Assembly: GCF_011382985.1 (NCBI RefSeq)
Contig: NZ_CP049933.1
Coordinates: 1,736,001-1,800,000 of the forward strand
Length of the DNA: 64,000 nucleotides
Reading direction: 5' to 3'
From: Leucobacter coleopterorum
GTDB taxonomy: Bacteria; Actinomycetota; Actinomycetes; Actinomycetales; Microbacteriaceae
This document shows positions 26,452-36,344 of the stretch, in pieces. Position numbers and translations under genes: made by a program. Numbering within the stretch: position 1 is the first letter of the stretch; each line of letters opens with the position of its first letter. The notes beneath the pieces were generated by a model. That model had not been told where the DNA came from. It did no database searches and saw nothing but the letters and a program-made list of their open reading frames with translations.

Positions 26452-27549
26452 TCATAAAGCGCTCCCAACGCCCGGCTGCGGCACACCGAGTCTCAGCTCG
26501 GGCCGCGGCACGTCGTCTTCGGTCGCAAGGTGCGGTCCAAGGTTCTTCGGCGCCATCGTGCCGCTGAGTACCATCTGCACCTGCTCAACGATCGGCATCA
26601 CGATACCGCGCTCATGTGCGAGTTCCAGAACGGGCGGCACCGAGGTGATGCCCTCGGCCGTCTGCTGCATCTGCTCGCGGGTCTCCTCTTGTGAATATCC
26701 CTGCCCAATCAAGCGACCAGCCGTATTATTCCGTGAGAGCGGCGACTGGCAGGTAGCGATCAAGTCGCCAAGGCCAGCAAGCCCCGAAAGGGTGACAGGA
26801 TCTGCGCCCGAAGCCACGGCGAATTCAGTCATCTCAGCGAGTCCACGCGTGATGATGGCGGCCTTAGTGTTCTCTCCGTAGCCCACACCATCGACGATGC
26901 CAATGGCCAGGGCGATCAGGTTTTTCAGCACACCACCGAGTTCGGTACCAACAACGTCAGTGTTGACGTAGGTGCGAAAGTAGGGGGCAGAACAAGAGGT
27001 GGCAATCTCCTGCGCAACCTGCAGATCCACGCACGAGGCAACGGCCCCGGTCGGCTGCTCCTTCGCGATCTCGAGCGCGATGTTTGGCCCTGAGATCACA
27101 CCCACACGCTCCGGACCAATATCCAGAGTGTCAATGATCACCTCAGACATACGCATGGTTGTCGTCTGTTCGACGCCCTTCACCAGGCTCACAAGCACAC
27201 TGCGCCGATCAAGAAACGGCTCAAGATCAAGCAAGTTCTGCCTCAGCGTCTGGCTCGGCACAGCAAGAAACACGAGCCGTGCACCCTTCAGCGCCGTCGC
27301 CAAATCGTCGGTCGCTTTGAGGGTCTTCGGCAAATTGATGCCGGGCAGGTACTGGCTGTTGCGTTTTGCGACCTGAATCTCGCTTGCGATCTCTGGCCTG
27401 CGGGCCCACACGGTCACCTCGCACCCAGCGTCGCTCAGCACCTTCGCGAAGGTGGTGCCCCAGCTACCCGAGCCGATCACAGCCACTTTGCGCCCGCGAT
27501 TGCGGGTCCCGTTATTAGAAGTCACGACCGGAATCGACTTGGTGCTCAA
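26452..27549 (-). CDS. gpsA: Glycerol-3-phosphate dehydrogenase [NAD(P)+]
   Basis: Reduces dihydroxyacetone phosphate to sn-glycerol-3-phosphate for phospholipid synthesis. The 365-residue protein has the dinucleotide fold VIGSGSWGTTFAKVLSDAG (about 24-42), PNIALEIA, the catalytic-lysine segment GTELGGVLKNLIALAIG (about 202-218) and LAGLGDLIATCQSPLSRN. The TTG start at 27549 overlaps the plsC stop (TTGA), so the acyltransferase and gpsA are coupled, a sensible pairing because one makes the acceptor of the other's pathway. The C-terminal 14 residues after VPRPE are longer than usual. Confidence 0.94.
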   Translation of the reverse strand: MSTKSIPVVTSNNGTRNRGRKVAVIGSGSWGTTFAKVLSDAGCEVTVWARRPEIASEIQVAKRNSQYLPGINLPKTLKATDDLATALKGARLVFLAVPSQTLRQNLLDLEPFLDRRSVLVSLVKGVEQTTTMRMSEVIIDTLDIGPERVGVISGPNIALEIAKEQPTGAVASCVDLQVAQEIATSCSAPYFRTYVNTDVVGTELGGVLKNLIALAIGIVDGVGYGENTKAAIITRGLAEMTEFAVASGADPVTLSGLAGLGDLIATCQSPLSRNNTAGRLIGQGYSQEETREQMQQTAEGITSVPPVLELAHERGIVMPIVEQVQMVLSGTMAPKNLGPHLATEDDVPRPELRLGVPQPGVGSAL

Positions 27550-28321
27550 AATCGTCCTGTCTCACTCTGCTGGTGTTTGCTTGGATCCCAGCGCTCCGCA
27601 GGGGGTGTTTCACCTCGTAAGTCAGCGAGCAAGGCAGTGATCGCGTCCATCAACATACTCGTCGCTTCGTTGATCGTCTTTTGGTCAAGCGGGCGGTCCC
27701 TAAACTTACTGAGGTCGATCGGCTCACCAATCGATACCTCAATAGTTTTGCGCGGGAACGGCTTGATCCGCTTCGCATAACGCGGCATGAGCTTTTCCGT
27801 GCCCCAGTGGGCGGCAGGGATCAAGGGCACACCCGACTCCAGCGCCAAACGAACCGCACCACTTTTTCCGCGCATGGGCCAGAGGTCAGGATCGCGCGTC
27901 AGTGTTCCTTCGGGTACACGACAACAGCGGCTTCCTGCTCAATCAGCTGTGAAGCAGCCCCCATTGGATTTTTCTGACCATCACGACTCGGCGCTGTTCC
28001 CGCGCGCTCAACCGGCACCTGACCTGTCGCCCGCATCAATCCGCCCAGCACAGGAACCTTAAAAAGGCTCGCTTTGGCCATAAAACGTGGCGCTCGCCCC
28101 AGGTGCCACACAGCTGCACCCATGGCAATCGGGTCGACCTCGCTGAAGTGGTTCGGCGCGATAATAAATGGCCCGGACTGCGGCAAACGAGATGAGGGAG
28201 TGAAGCGGTAACGCACCATCATCGACCACACCGGAAGGATTAATGCGGCCAGCACCCAGAAGAGGCTGGGGCGTCGTTTCTCCGCGGAGTTCAGGCTCCG
28301 CAGCTTCACCGTTTCAGTCAT
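27546..28321 (-). CDS. plsC: 1-acyl-sn-glycerol-3-phosphate acyltransferase (one-base deletion in this sequence)
   Basis: Acylates lysophosphatidate at the membrane. The first part has a hydrophobic anchor and the HX4D catalytic motif in NHFSEVDPIA (about 57-66), the PlsC FMAKASLFKVPVLGGLMR stretch and GQVPVERAG, then VVVYPKEH and a stop. The rest (MRGKSGAVRLALESGVPLIP ... TGRF) is in the next frame. One base restored near 27911 gives VVVYPEGTLTRDPDLWPMRG, including the conserved P-EGT motif, in a single frame of about 258 residues. The position between murA and gpsA is the conserved one. Confidence 0.87.
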
Positions 28322-28395
28322 AACTCAATTATCTCGAAGCATGCGTTCCGCAGCTGCATAACAAGTCGGAACTCACAGAATCGCTCGACCGCGCC

Positions 28396-29885
28396 CTAGC
28401 TCTCGAACACAAAATCAGCGCCGAGAAGCCGCAGCTTCTCGATAAAGTTTTCATACCCGCGCGAGATAATGCCGAGGTTGGTGACCTTCGATTGCCCCTC
28501 TGCCGTCAGAGCAGCAATCAGGTGGCTGAAACCGCCTCGCAAATCAGGCACCTCGATGTCGGCTCCCGTGAGTGGCGTTGGTCCGGTAATAACAGCTGCT
28601 TGCTCGAACTCTCGACGCATCACCCTTCGAGAGTCGTCACTCAGGCCGTCTTTATAGACGGTAATCTCAGCGCCCATCTTGTTGAGGGCGTCGGTGAAAC
28701 CGAACCGATTCTCGTAGACGGTCTCATGAATGGTCGACACTCCCTCAGCCTGGGTTAGTGCGACCACAAGCGGCTGCTGCCAGTCGGTCATAAAGCCGGG
28801 GTGTACATCGGTCTCGATGGTCACGGGCTTGAGTGTGCCACCCGGGTGCCAGAAACGGATACCGTCGTCGTGCACATCGAAGTCACCACCAACCTTGCGG
28901 AAGACGTTGAGGAAAGTCATCATCTCTTCCTGCTTCACTCCTCCGACAAACACATCACCCTTAGTGGCAAGTGCTGCGGCCGCCCAGCTTGCCGCCTCGT
29001 TGCGGTCAAAGATTGCGCGGTGATCGTATCCACGAAGCTCGGGTACACCCTCAATGAAGATGACGCGGTTCGGCTCGACCGTAATGATCGCACCCATCTT
29101 CTGCAGAATACAGATGAGGTCGATAATCTCGGGCTCAATTGCCGCGTTGCGAAGCTCGGTCTGGCCCTCGGCAAGCACCGCTGTTAGCAACACTTGCTCG
29201 GTAGCTCCGACAGACGGGTACGGCAACTCAATGTTTGCACCTTTGAGTCCGTTGGGTGCGGTCAAGCTAATGCCACTCGGCAGCTTCTCGATGACCGCAC
29301 CAAAGTTGCGCAGCGCATCAAGATGGAAGTCGATCGGGCGATCACCGATCCTGCACCCACCAAGGTCAGGAATGAAGGCCTCACCGAGCCGGTGAAGCAG
29401 CGGGCCGCAGAAGAGGATCGGGATCCGCGAGGATCCGGCGTGTGCGTCGATGTCTGCCTGGTGCGCAACTTCAACGTTTGAGGGTCAAGACGCCACTCAG
29501 TCTGATCTTCGTTGCGGGTGATGAGCACACCGTGCAGTGCCAGCAGCCCCGCGACAACACGCACATCCGAAATGTTGGGCACGTTGCGCAGCACGCTAGG
29601 GGTCTTGCCCAGCAGAGCGGCAACCATCGCTTTGGTCGCGAGGTTCTTCGCGCCGCGAACCTCAATGCGTCCCTTGAGGGGGCGGCCACCATTGATGATG
29701 ATCTCATCGGAGGTGAGACCGACGCGCGCGCCTGCCTTCTGCGCATCAAGTTTACGTCCGGCAGCCTCAAGGTCTTCGGGTGATCGCTTCAGTAGCTCTG
29801 TTTCACTCTCAAACACATCGTTCTCCGAAACGCTCATGCTCTGCAGCTCCTGCTCATCAACCTCAAGGGTGTTCTGATTACTCAC
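28396..29885 (-). CDS. murA: UDP-N-acetylglucosamine 1-carboxyvinyltransferase (one-base deletion in this sequence)
   Basis: Transfers enolpyruvate to UDP-GlcNAc, the first committed step of peptidoglycan synthesis. The frame from GTG 29885 shows [20 protein letters not shown] and [18 protein letters not shown], then breaks after LDPQTLK. Restoring one base near 29469 gives [20 protein letters not shown], the active-site cysteine in [13 protein letters not shown], and the rest to 28396, about 496 residues. About 60 residues precede the usual MurA start, so a later ATG (29837) is possible. It overlaps the leuD stop. An essential enzyme would not be broken in a living cell. Confidence 0.9.
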
Positions 29886-30484
29886 TCGGCTCCCACCGCT
29901 GTTGTTGTTGGCATCCAGCTCGGACGGCGCGACTCAAACTCGGTAATTTTGTCTTCACTTCGAAGTGTCAACGAAATATCGTCAAGTCCCTCCGTCAGAC
30001 GCCAACGTGTGTAGTCGTCGATCTGGAAGGGCACTGTCAAGTCCCCAATCGAAACCGTGCGGTCATCCAGACTGACAGTTAGCTTAGCGCCTGGAGCTGT
30101 GTCCATCGCGGCCCAGAGGCGCTCAACATCTACCTCTTCGACCTGTGCAGCGAGGAGCCCCTGTTTGCCGGAGTTACCGCGAAAAATATCGGCGAAACGC
30201 GCCGAGATCACAACACGGAAGCCATAGTCACGCAGAGCCCACACGGCGTGCTCACGTGAGGAACCTGTGCCGAAGTCGGGACCAGCCACGAGGATCTCAG
30301 CGCCCTCGTACGCCGGCTGATTCAGCACGAATTCAGGATCCTGCCGCCAGTGGTAAAACAGCGCATCATCAAACCCTGTCTTAGTGACTCGCTTCAGAAA
30401 CACCGCGGGGATGATCTGATCGGTGTCAACGTTTGAGCGCTTCAGCGGTGCTGCAATGCCTGTAAAGGTGGTGAACTTTTCCAT
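29882..30484 (-). CDS. leuD: 3-isopropylmalate dehydratase small subunit
   Basis: Works with LeuC to isomerise 2- to 3-isopropylmalate in leucine synthesis. The 200-residue protein starts [20 protein letters not shown] and has the signature [20 protein letters not shown] (about 76-95). It begins two bases after the leuC stop; the longer open frame would overlap leuC. Its stop overlaps the murA GTG, so murA is part of the leuCD transcript and would share its attenuation control. Confidence 0.96.
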   Translation of the reverse strand: MEKFTTFTGIAAPLKRSNVDTDQIIPAVFLKRVTKTGFDDALFYHWRQDPEFVLNQPAYEGAEILVAGPDFGTGSSREHAVWALRDYGFRVVISARFADIFRGNSGKQGLLAAQVEEVDVERLWAAMDTAPGAKLTVSLDDRTVSIGDLTVPFQIDDYTRWRLTEGLDDISLTLRSEDKITEFESRRPSWMPTTTAVGAE

Positions 30485-30486
30485 GG

Positions 30487-31976
30487 TTAGGCCTCGACCT
30501 TCTCTGCAGACACGGCGTCGTGCGTAATTCCATTTGCGGCGTCTGTTTGAAGGTCCCATGGACTCGACAGCGTGCCTCGAATCGCCGTCGCCGCGGCGAC
30601 GAGAGGCGAAACCAGGTGCGTGCGACCGCCCTTGCCCTGGCGACCCTCAAAGTTGCGGTTTGACGTAGAGGCGCAGCGCTCACCGGGCTCCAGCTGATCC
30701 GGGTTCATGCCCAAACACATCGAGCAGCCCGCGAAGCGCCACTCGCCGCCGAACTCCTCGACGATCTTGTCGATGCCTTCTGCCTCGGCTTCAAGACGCA
30801 CTCGAGCAGAGCCGGGAACCACCATTAGGCGGACGCCCTCGGCTTTCTGCTTGCCCTTGATGATGCCAGCGAAGGTGCGCAGGTCATCAAGACGACTGTT
30901 GGTGCATGATCCCATGAACACAGCGTCTACCGGAATCTGTTTCATTGGTGTGCCCGCTGCGAGGTCCATGTATTCGAGCGCGCGCTCTGCGGCAGCACGC
31001 TGGTTTGGATCCTGAATGTCTGCCGGGTTCGGTACGGTTTCACTGAGAGCGACACCCTGCCCTGGGTTAGTGCCCCAGGTTACAAACGGCTCCAATTCGC
31101 TGGCATCGATGAACACCTCGGCGTCGAACACTGCTCCTTCGTCGGTGGGCAGCGTTTTCCAGTAGGCAACTGCCTCGTCCCAATCGGCACCCTTGGGGGC
31201 GTGCTCCCGACCTTTGACATAATCAAATGTTGTCTCGTCGGGAGCAATGATGCCAGCGCGAGCACCGGCCTCGATCGACATGTTGCAGATCGTCATGCGG
31301 CCGTCCATGGACAGTGCACGAATCGCGGCTCCGCGGTATTCCAGCACGTAGCCCTGGCCACCACCGGTTCCGATCTTCGCGATCACGGCGAGGATGATGT
31401 CTTTGGCGGTAACGCCCGGGCGCAGTTCACCCTCAACGTTGATGGCCATCGTTTTGAAGGGCTTCAGCGGCAGCGTCTGGGTCGCCATGACGTGCTCAAC
31501 TTCGCTCGTGCCGATCCCGAAGGCAATGGAGCCAAAGGCGCCGTGGGTTGAGGTGTGGCTGTCGCCGCAAACGACGGTCATACCCGGCATGGTCAGGCCG
31601 AGCTGCGGGCCAACCACGTGAACGATGCCCTGCTCTTTGTCGCCGAGCGGGTGCGAGCGCACACCGAACTCTTCGACGTTGTGACGGAGGGTCTCGATCT
31701 GCAGGCGACTCGTGGGATCTTCGATCTGCCGAGTGATGTTGAGCGTTGGAGTGTTGTGATCCTCCGTCGCAATCATCAGGTCGACCCGGCGCAGGGGCGG
31801 TTTGCCACTCGCAAGCCGTCAAACGCCTGCGGGCTCGTGACCTCGTGAATCAGGTGGAGATCAATGTAAATGAGGTCTGGCTCGCCGTTCTTGCCCTTAA
31901 CGACGACGTGGTCGTCCCAGAGCTTTTCCGCCAGGGTGCGCGGCGCAGAAGCTTCAGCTGCGTTCTGATCACTCAT
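30487..31976 (-). CDS. leuC: 3-isopropylmalate dehydratase large subunit (one-base deletion in this sequence)
   Basis: The [4Fe-4S] aconitase-family subunit. It begins [20 protein letters not shown] and reaches [10 protein letters not shown], where the frame is lost. Adding one base to the run at 31794-31797 gives [17 protein letters not shown] and continues to 30487, about 497 residues. Cluster cysteines lie in [28 protein letters not shown] and [12 protein letters not shown], all present. It is preceded by a leucine leader peptide and hairpins at 32043-32154. With leuD and murA it forms one operon. Confidence 0.92.
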
Positions 31977-32042
31977 GTGGTTCTCTTCTCAAGTTTTGAC
32001 GCTCTCGTGTTGTTCAACATCGATCGCACGGTGTTAATTCCA

Positions 32043-32154
32043 CGCAGCTTTAGAGGGTTGTTGCTGCGGTGGACGGCCACGTGAAGACTCCGCGACGGGT
32101 GGCCTAGAGCTAATCCCCGTCGCGGCTCTGAAGAAGTAGCTGCCACTGACGCAT
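32043..32154 (-). promoter_or_regulatory. leuCD leader / attenuator region
   Basis: Upstream of leuC lie a leader peptide (32110-32154) and three stems. Stem 1 is CCGCGACGGG with its complement (32116-32125 and 32090-32099), whose 5' arm is inside the leader ORF. Stem 2, GGCCAC/GTGGCC (32099-32104 and 32075-32080), encloses most of stem 1's second arm and cannot form with it. Stem 3 is CGCAGC/GCTGCG (32063-32068 and 32043-32048). Ribosome stalling at the Leu codons would select between stems. There is no U tract, so the effect may be on translation or Rho access. Inference. Confidence 0.6.
32110..32154 (-). CDS. leuL: Leucine leader peptide
   Basis: A 14-codon ORF, MRQWQLLLQSRDGD, carries three consecutive leucine codons (CTA CTT CTT) that are unusual in this GC-rich genome. 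It ends in the loop of the first hairpin, ahead of leuC. The ATG stands seven bases after a TAGACT -10-like hexamer, so the transcript may begin almost at the start codon. Leucine leader peptides before leu genes are known in actinobacteria. Confidence 0.6.
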   Translation of the reverse strand: MRQWQLLLQSRDGD

Positions 32155-32204
32155 GCGAAGGAGTCTACCACCGCACCACCGACAACTGCTGTGTTGGTAG
32201 AGCT

Positions 32205-33236
32205 CTATTCCCGGTGCGCCTTCTCGTTTGCACCGAGGTGTATCCTGTCCCCTGCCTTTGCAGCATCACGACGCATCTTGATAACACTGGCGATCGTGGC
32301 GACGACCATCGCCAGCACGATGAATCCGAGTGACATCATGGTGCTGACGTCGGGCACGTTCACGTGCTCACCACCGTTAATAAAGGGCAGCTCGTTCTCG
32401 TGCAGGGCGTGCAAGATCAGCTTCACACCGATGAACGCGAGGATCGCTGCGATGCCGTACTTAAGGTATTCCAGCCGCTCGAGCAATCCGCCCAGCAGGA
32501 AGTAGAGCTGACGCAGGCCCATGAGCGCAAACACGTTTGCCGTGAAGACAATGAACGGGCTCTGCGTGATGCCGAAGATCGCGGGGATGGAGTCAAGCGC
32601 AAACAGCAAGTCGGTCGCGCCGAGCGAAATCAACACAAGCAAGAACGGGGTAAACATACGCTTACCATCGACGACCGTGCGCAGCTTGCCTCCGTCAAAG
32701 TCATCGCTGAAGGGCAACACCTGCTTCACTTTGCGGATCAGCCAGCTGTCGCCCTGATCCTCGTGACCGCCCGGCTTCACCTGCTGCCAAGCCGTCCATA
32801 CAAGCCAGGCACCAAAGATGAAGAAGATCCAGATGAAGCGCTCGATCAAGGCCGCACCGGCGAGAATAAAGATGCCGCGGAAGACGAGTGCGAGCACGAT
32901 TCCAATCATGAGTGCGCGCTGCTGGTAGGCGCTCGGCACCTTAAATGCACCGAGAATCAATACAAACACAAACAGGTTGTCGATCGACAAGCTGTATTCG
33001 GTGAGCCAGCCAGCCAAGAACTCGGTGCCGTGCTGCACATCCCCAAGTAAGAAAATAATGCCCGCGAAAACCAAAGCGAGCAATACGTAAAATCCCACCC
33101 AGAGGCTCGCCTCGCGCATGGTTGGCACGTGAGGCCGACGAATAATAAGGGCAAGGTCGAGGATCAGAATCGCGACCAACACGACCATCGATCCAATTTC
33201 AAACGCGAGCGGGAGAACTGAACTCAACTGCGGCAA
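32205..33236 (-). CDS. TerC family integral membrane protein
   Basis: The protein of up to 343 residues has about nine membrane segments and the two signature stretches of TerC, EYSLSIDNLFVFVLILGAF and ATDLLFALDSIPAIFGITQ. Their aspartates likely bind metal. TerC/Alx proteins export manganese or help metallate exported proteins. Starts TTG 33236 and TTG 33227 are both possible; GAAAGAG precedes them, better spaced for 33227. A probable yybP-ykoY manganese riboswitch lies directly upstream, which supports a manganese-related role. Confidence 0.9.
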   Translation of the reverse strand: MPQLSSVLPLAFEIGSMVVLVAILILDLALIIRRPHVPTMREASLWVGFYVLLALVFAGIIFLLGDVQHGTEFLAGWLTEYSLSIDNLFVFVLILGAFKVPSAYQQRALMIGIVLALVFRGIFILAGAALIERFIWIFFIFGAWLVWTAWQQVKPGGHEDQGDSWLIRKVKQVLPFSDDFDGGKLRTVVDGKRMFTPFLLVLISLGATDLLFALDSIPAIFGITQSPFIVFTANVFALMGLRQLYFLLGGLLERLEYLKYGIAAILAFIGVKLILHALHENELPFINGGEHVNVPDVSTMMSLGFIVLAMVVATIASVIKMRRDAAKAGDRIHLGANEKAHRE

Positions 33237-33261
33237 CTCTTTCGGCTAGGCACTTTCGGGT

Positions 33262-33395
33262 GCGGGGATTACCGAAGGTCTCTTCCCGGTGCGATCTTGA
33301 TCCTCACAGAACCTTCACAACACCGGCCAGCACCGGCGCCGCCACTGAGCGACGCGTACTGACGATGCTGACGAAAGCAGGAATACTCCCCCTCG
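33262..33395 (-). ncRNA. Candidate yybP-ykoY manganese riboswitch
   Basis: On the minus strand ahead of terC the RNA contains GGGGGAGTAT (5' end, 33392-33383), then GTCAGCATCGTCAG, a GC-rich stem (GGCGGCGCCGGTGCTGGCC) and GGGAAGAGACCTTCGG with the GAGACC loop (33282-33277). A closing CCCC follows. These are the conserved GGGGAGUA and GAGACC loops whose docking binds Mn2+ in this class. TerC-type genes are common targets of the class. The SD-like GAAAGAG and TTG start follow within 40 bases. A covariance-model search was not run. Confidence 0.62.
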
Positions 33396-33503
33396 TTCGC
33401 ATTCAGTGTACTGTGCTGCGCTTGGTTCTGCTGCCGAATCCAGTTTTCTGTTTCATTCGCTGCGCTAACATTGGCTGGACCGTGACCACCACGAGAGGTA
33501 CCC

Positions 33504-34286
33504 GTGAGCAATCAATCCAGCAACTCCATTCAGCGCAGCGCCGAACGCGGCCCGGGTTTCGCTTCGCGCACCCTTGCCGGGTTTATCTTTGCGAGCCGCT
33601 GGTTGCAGGCGCCGCTGTATCTCGGCCTGATTATTGCGCAGGCCGTGTATGTGGTGCTCTTCTTTGTGGAATTATGGCACCTCATCGAGAAGTCTGTGAT
33701 CTCGGGCAAGTTCTCCGAGACCGAAGTTATGCTCAGTGTGCTTGCCCTGATCGACATCGTGATGATCGCGAATCTATTGATCATGGTGATCATCGGCGGG
33801 TACGAGACCTTTGTATCGAAGATTCGCGTGGACGGTCACCACGACGAGCCAGACTGGCTCTCGCACGTCAACGCGAACCTACTGAAGGTGAAACTAGCGA
33901 TTTCGATCATCTCGATCTCGTCAATCCACCTGCTGAAGACCTTCATCGAGGTTGGGCGGATGGACAAAGGCATCGTGCTCGACGGTGACGGTAAGGTGAT
34001 CTACTCTTACGACGGTGTGTTCTGGGAAGTCATGATCCACCTCGCGTTTATCGTGTCGGCGCTTGCTCTTGCCTGGATCGATCACCTGAGCAAAAAACAC
34101 CCCGGAGAGAAGCACGAGCAGGTTACAGCTGGCAGGATCGAGGCCGAGTTGATGCATCCGCGCGAGGCTGACGTTACTGTTGCAGCAGCTCCGGTCGCTC
34201 ACACTGACGGTTTTGTCACCGTTCGTTTGCCCGCCGGAACACAGCTACCCGACGGAGCCGAGGTCGTGGAGCACCACCCACGCTAG
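33504..34286 (+). CDS. YqhA-type (TIGR00645 / UPF0114) membrane protein
   Basis: The 260-residue protein has membrane segments at about 35-55, 75-100, 130-150 and 173-195. It also has the family stretches SRWLQAPLYLGLIIAQAVYV and KVKLAISIISISSIHLLKTF. The family is widespread and of unknown function. The last 60 residues form a soluble tail with a repeated acidic/His character that the E. coli protein lacks. GTG 33504 follows GAGAGG. It is divergent from terC. Confidence 0.85.
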   Translation: MSNQSSNSIQRSAERGPGFASRTLAGFIFASRWLQAPLYLGLIIAQAVYVVLFFVELWHLIEKSVISGKFSETEVMLSVLALIDIVMIANLLIMVIIGGYETFVSKIRVDGHHDEPDWLSHVNANLLKVKLAISIISISSIHLLKTFIEVGRMDKGIVLDGDGKVIYSYDGVFWEVMIHLAFIVSALALAWIDHLSKKHPGEKHEQVTAGRIEAELMHPREADVTVAAAPVAHTDGFVTVRLPAGTQLPDGAEVVEHHPR

Positions 34287-34327
34287 TTTTGACGCTATGC
34301 TAGACCGGTGCCTCCGGGCACGCTCAC

Positions 34328-34408
<81 letters not shown>

Positions 34409-34415
34409 CGTAATA

Positions 34416-34441
34416 GTGGTTGGGCCTCGGCCTAATACCAC
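34416..34441 (+). terminator. Hairpin after tRNA-Leu
   Basis: GTGGTTGGGCC and GGCCTAATACCAC form an imperfect stem eight bases after the tRNA. An A/T-rich stretch (TTTACTAAATAAT) follows a few bases later. Confidence 0.55.
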
Positions 34442-34512
34442 CTCACCCTTTACTAAATAATCGAGCTTCTTTCTAGCTGCGCACAGTCAGGAACCATCGA
34501 TACCGTGAGGCC

Positions 34513-35285
34513 ATGAGTCAGACTCCCCGTGCCCCGCACCCATCGACCGAGCTTGAAGTAATGGGAACTGAGCACCTGAGTCCTCACCTGGTACGTGTGC
34601 GGCTCGGCGGCGAAGGCTTCGCCCGGTTTGAGGATCGGCCCGAAACCGACAAGTACGTCAAGCTCAAGTTCGTGACTCCCGCCCCGGAATCGCACCCCGT
34701 CACCCGCACATATACGGTTCGTCGGGTCGATGCTGAGAGTCGCACGCTCGATATCGACTTTGTTGTGCACGGCGAGGAGGGCCTCGCTGGTCGCTGGGCT
34801 GCGTCAGCCCGAGTTGGAGACCGCATCACCCTGGTTGGCCCTGGAGGCGGCTACCTGCCCGATCCCAACGCAGCTTGGTATCTGTTCGCGGGAGACCTGT
34901 CCGCGGTTCCAGCGATCGCGGCGGCGTTAGAGGCGCTCCCCACAACGCCCGTGGCGTCGCGTTCATTGAGGTCGAGAACGAGGACGCGATACTCAACCTC
35001 GTAGCCCCCATGGGTGTCAAGGTACAGTGGCTCGTCAGCTCGACCCCAGAGCACGAACTACTTGTAGAACACGTGCGCGGCTACGAATGGCCTGACGGAT
35101 CCGTGCAGGTGTTTGCCCACGGCGAGCGAGAATCGATGAAGGCGCTGCGCCGTTTGCTGGTCGCGGAGAAGGATGTTCCTCGCACCCAGATGTCACTTTC
35201 TGGATACTGGGCCCGCGGTCGTTCGGAGGACCGCTTCCAAGCGGAAAAGCGCGAACCCGTAGGGCAAATTTTTCTCGAGGACTGA
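34513..35285 (+). CDS. Siderophore-interacting FAD/NAD(P)H reductase (one-base deletion in this sequence)
   Basis: ViuB/YqjH-type ferric-siderophore reductase that frees iron in the cytoplasm. The FAD-binding domain has RTYTVRRVDAESRTLDIDFV and HGEEGLAGRWAASARVGD. The NAD domain begins WYLFAGDLSAVPAIAAALEA, and the frame breaks after LP. One C added to the run 34938-34941 gives HNARGVAFIEVENEDAI and the C-terminal SIP domain ending GQIFLED, about 257 residues, with the typical LSGYWARGRSEDRF. No siderophore transporter is beside it. Confidence 0.88.
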
Positions 35286-35321
35286 GCCGCCTGCCCGGGC
35301 AAAATCTGAGAGGCTGGACAC

Positions 35322-36320
35322 ATGAGGATCTTGCTGCTCGGTGGCACAGCCTGGCTTGGGCACACCATCGCCGAGGCTGCCGTCACCTCGGGTCACGAGG
35401 TCACCTGCTTGGCGCGGGGCACTGACGTGCCGAAGGGCGTGAACCTGGTGCGGGCAGACCGTGACGAGGATCACGGACTATCGCCGGTCACACACGACAC
35501 TTGGGACGCCGTGATTGATGTTGCCAGTCAACCCGGTTACGTGCGGCGGTCCGTTCGTGATCTTGCCGCGTTCGCGGACCAATACGTGTACATCTCATCC
35601 TGCAACGCCTACGCATCGCTTGCGGAAGACGGAATCGCCGAGACCGCACCGCTGAATACTCCCCTAGTTGCAGGCGTGATGGCCTCGACGGAAGAGTACG
35701 GCGAGGCAAAGGTTGCCTGCGAAGACGCGGTGCTCGCTGCATTTGGCCCCAAACGCACAATCATCATTCGACCCGGGCTGATTGGTGGGCCCGGAGATCC
35801 AACCGGACGCACCAGCTACTGGCCCCTACGCCTTGCGAACCCTTCCACCCCCGACGGGCGAGTTCTTGTTCCCGAAGCAAGTGACCAGCTCACCTCGGTC
35901 ATCGATGTGCGAGATCTCGCGGCGTGGATCATTCACCTGCTCGAACATTCCATACGAGGCATCTTCAATGCCGCTGGAGATCCGGTCTTACTCAATCACC
36001 ACCTCGACATCGCTCGAACGATCACACACCATCAGGGCAAGCTCGTTCCTGCCTCGTCCGACTGGCTCATCGCCAACGGAGTTGCCCAGTGGTCGGGGCC
36101 ACGTTCGCTTCCGCTCTGGGTCACTGACGCGGAAGCGCGAGGGATCGGCGCGCTCTCCAACTCCAGTGCAAAGAACGCAGGCCTGCGGTTAAGGCCGCTC
36201 GCGAAAACCCTCGCAGACACACTTGCCTGGGCCACCGCTCACAACATTGTGACGGTGAATGGCGCGGGGCTGAGCGACGAGGAAGAGACCTCACTCGTGA
36301 GTAGGCTGGACGCCCAGTAG
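35322..36320 (+). CDS. NAD-dependent epimerase/dehydratase-like protein
   Basis: A 332-residue extended short-chain dehydrogenase. Its N-terminal cofactor site MRILLLGGTAWLGHTIAEAA is a GGTxxxG variant, and SSCNAYASLAEDG corresponds to the active-site serine region. YGEAKVACED holds the Tyr and Lys of the YxxxK motif (about 126-135). RPGLIGGPGDPTGRTSYWPL follows. The substrate is unknown; such proteins act on nucleotide sugars or are putative reductases. It is followed after 24 bases by a DUF6226 gene. Confidence 0.82.
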   Translation: MRILLLGGTAWLGHTIAEAAVTSGHEVTCLARGTDVPKGVNLVRADRDEDHGLSPVTHDTWDAVIDVASQPGYVRRSVRDLAAFADQYVYISSCNAYASLAEDGIAETAPLNTPLVAGVMASTEEYGEAKVACEDAVLAAFGPKRTIIIRPGLIGGPGDPTGRTSYWPLRLANPSTPDGRVLVPEASDQLTSVIDVRDLAAWIIHLLEHSIRGIFNAAGDPVLLNHHLDIARTITHHQGKLVPASSDWLIANGVAQWSGPRSLPLWVTDAEARGIGALSNSSAKNAGLRLRPLAKTLADTLAWATAHNIVTVNGAGLSDEEETSLVSRLDAQ

Positions 36321-36344
36321 CCCAAAGATTGGAGCACAGAAGCA

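Noticed and set aside
28396..31976. murA and leuC as pseudogenes
   Set aside because: Each needs only one base in a short run, all catalytic residues are intact, and MurA is essential.
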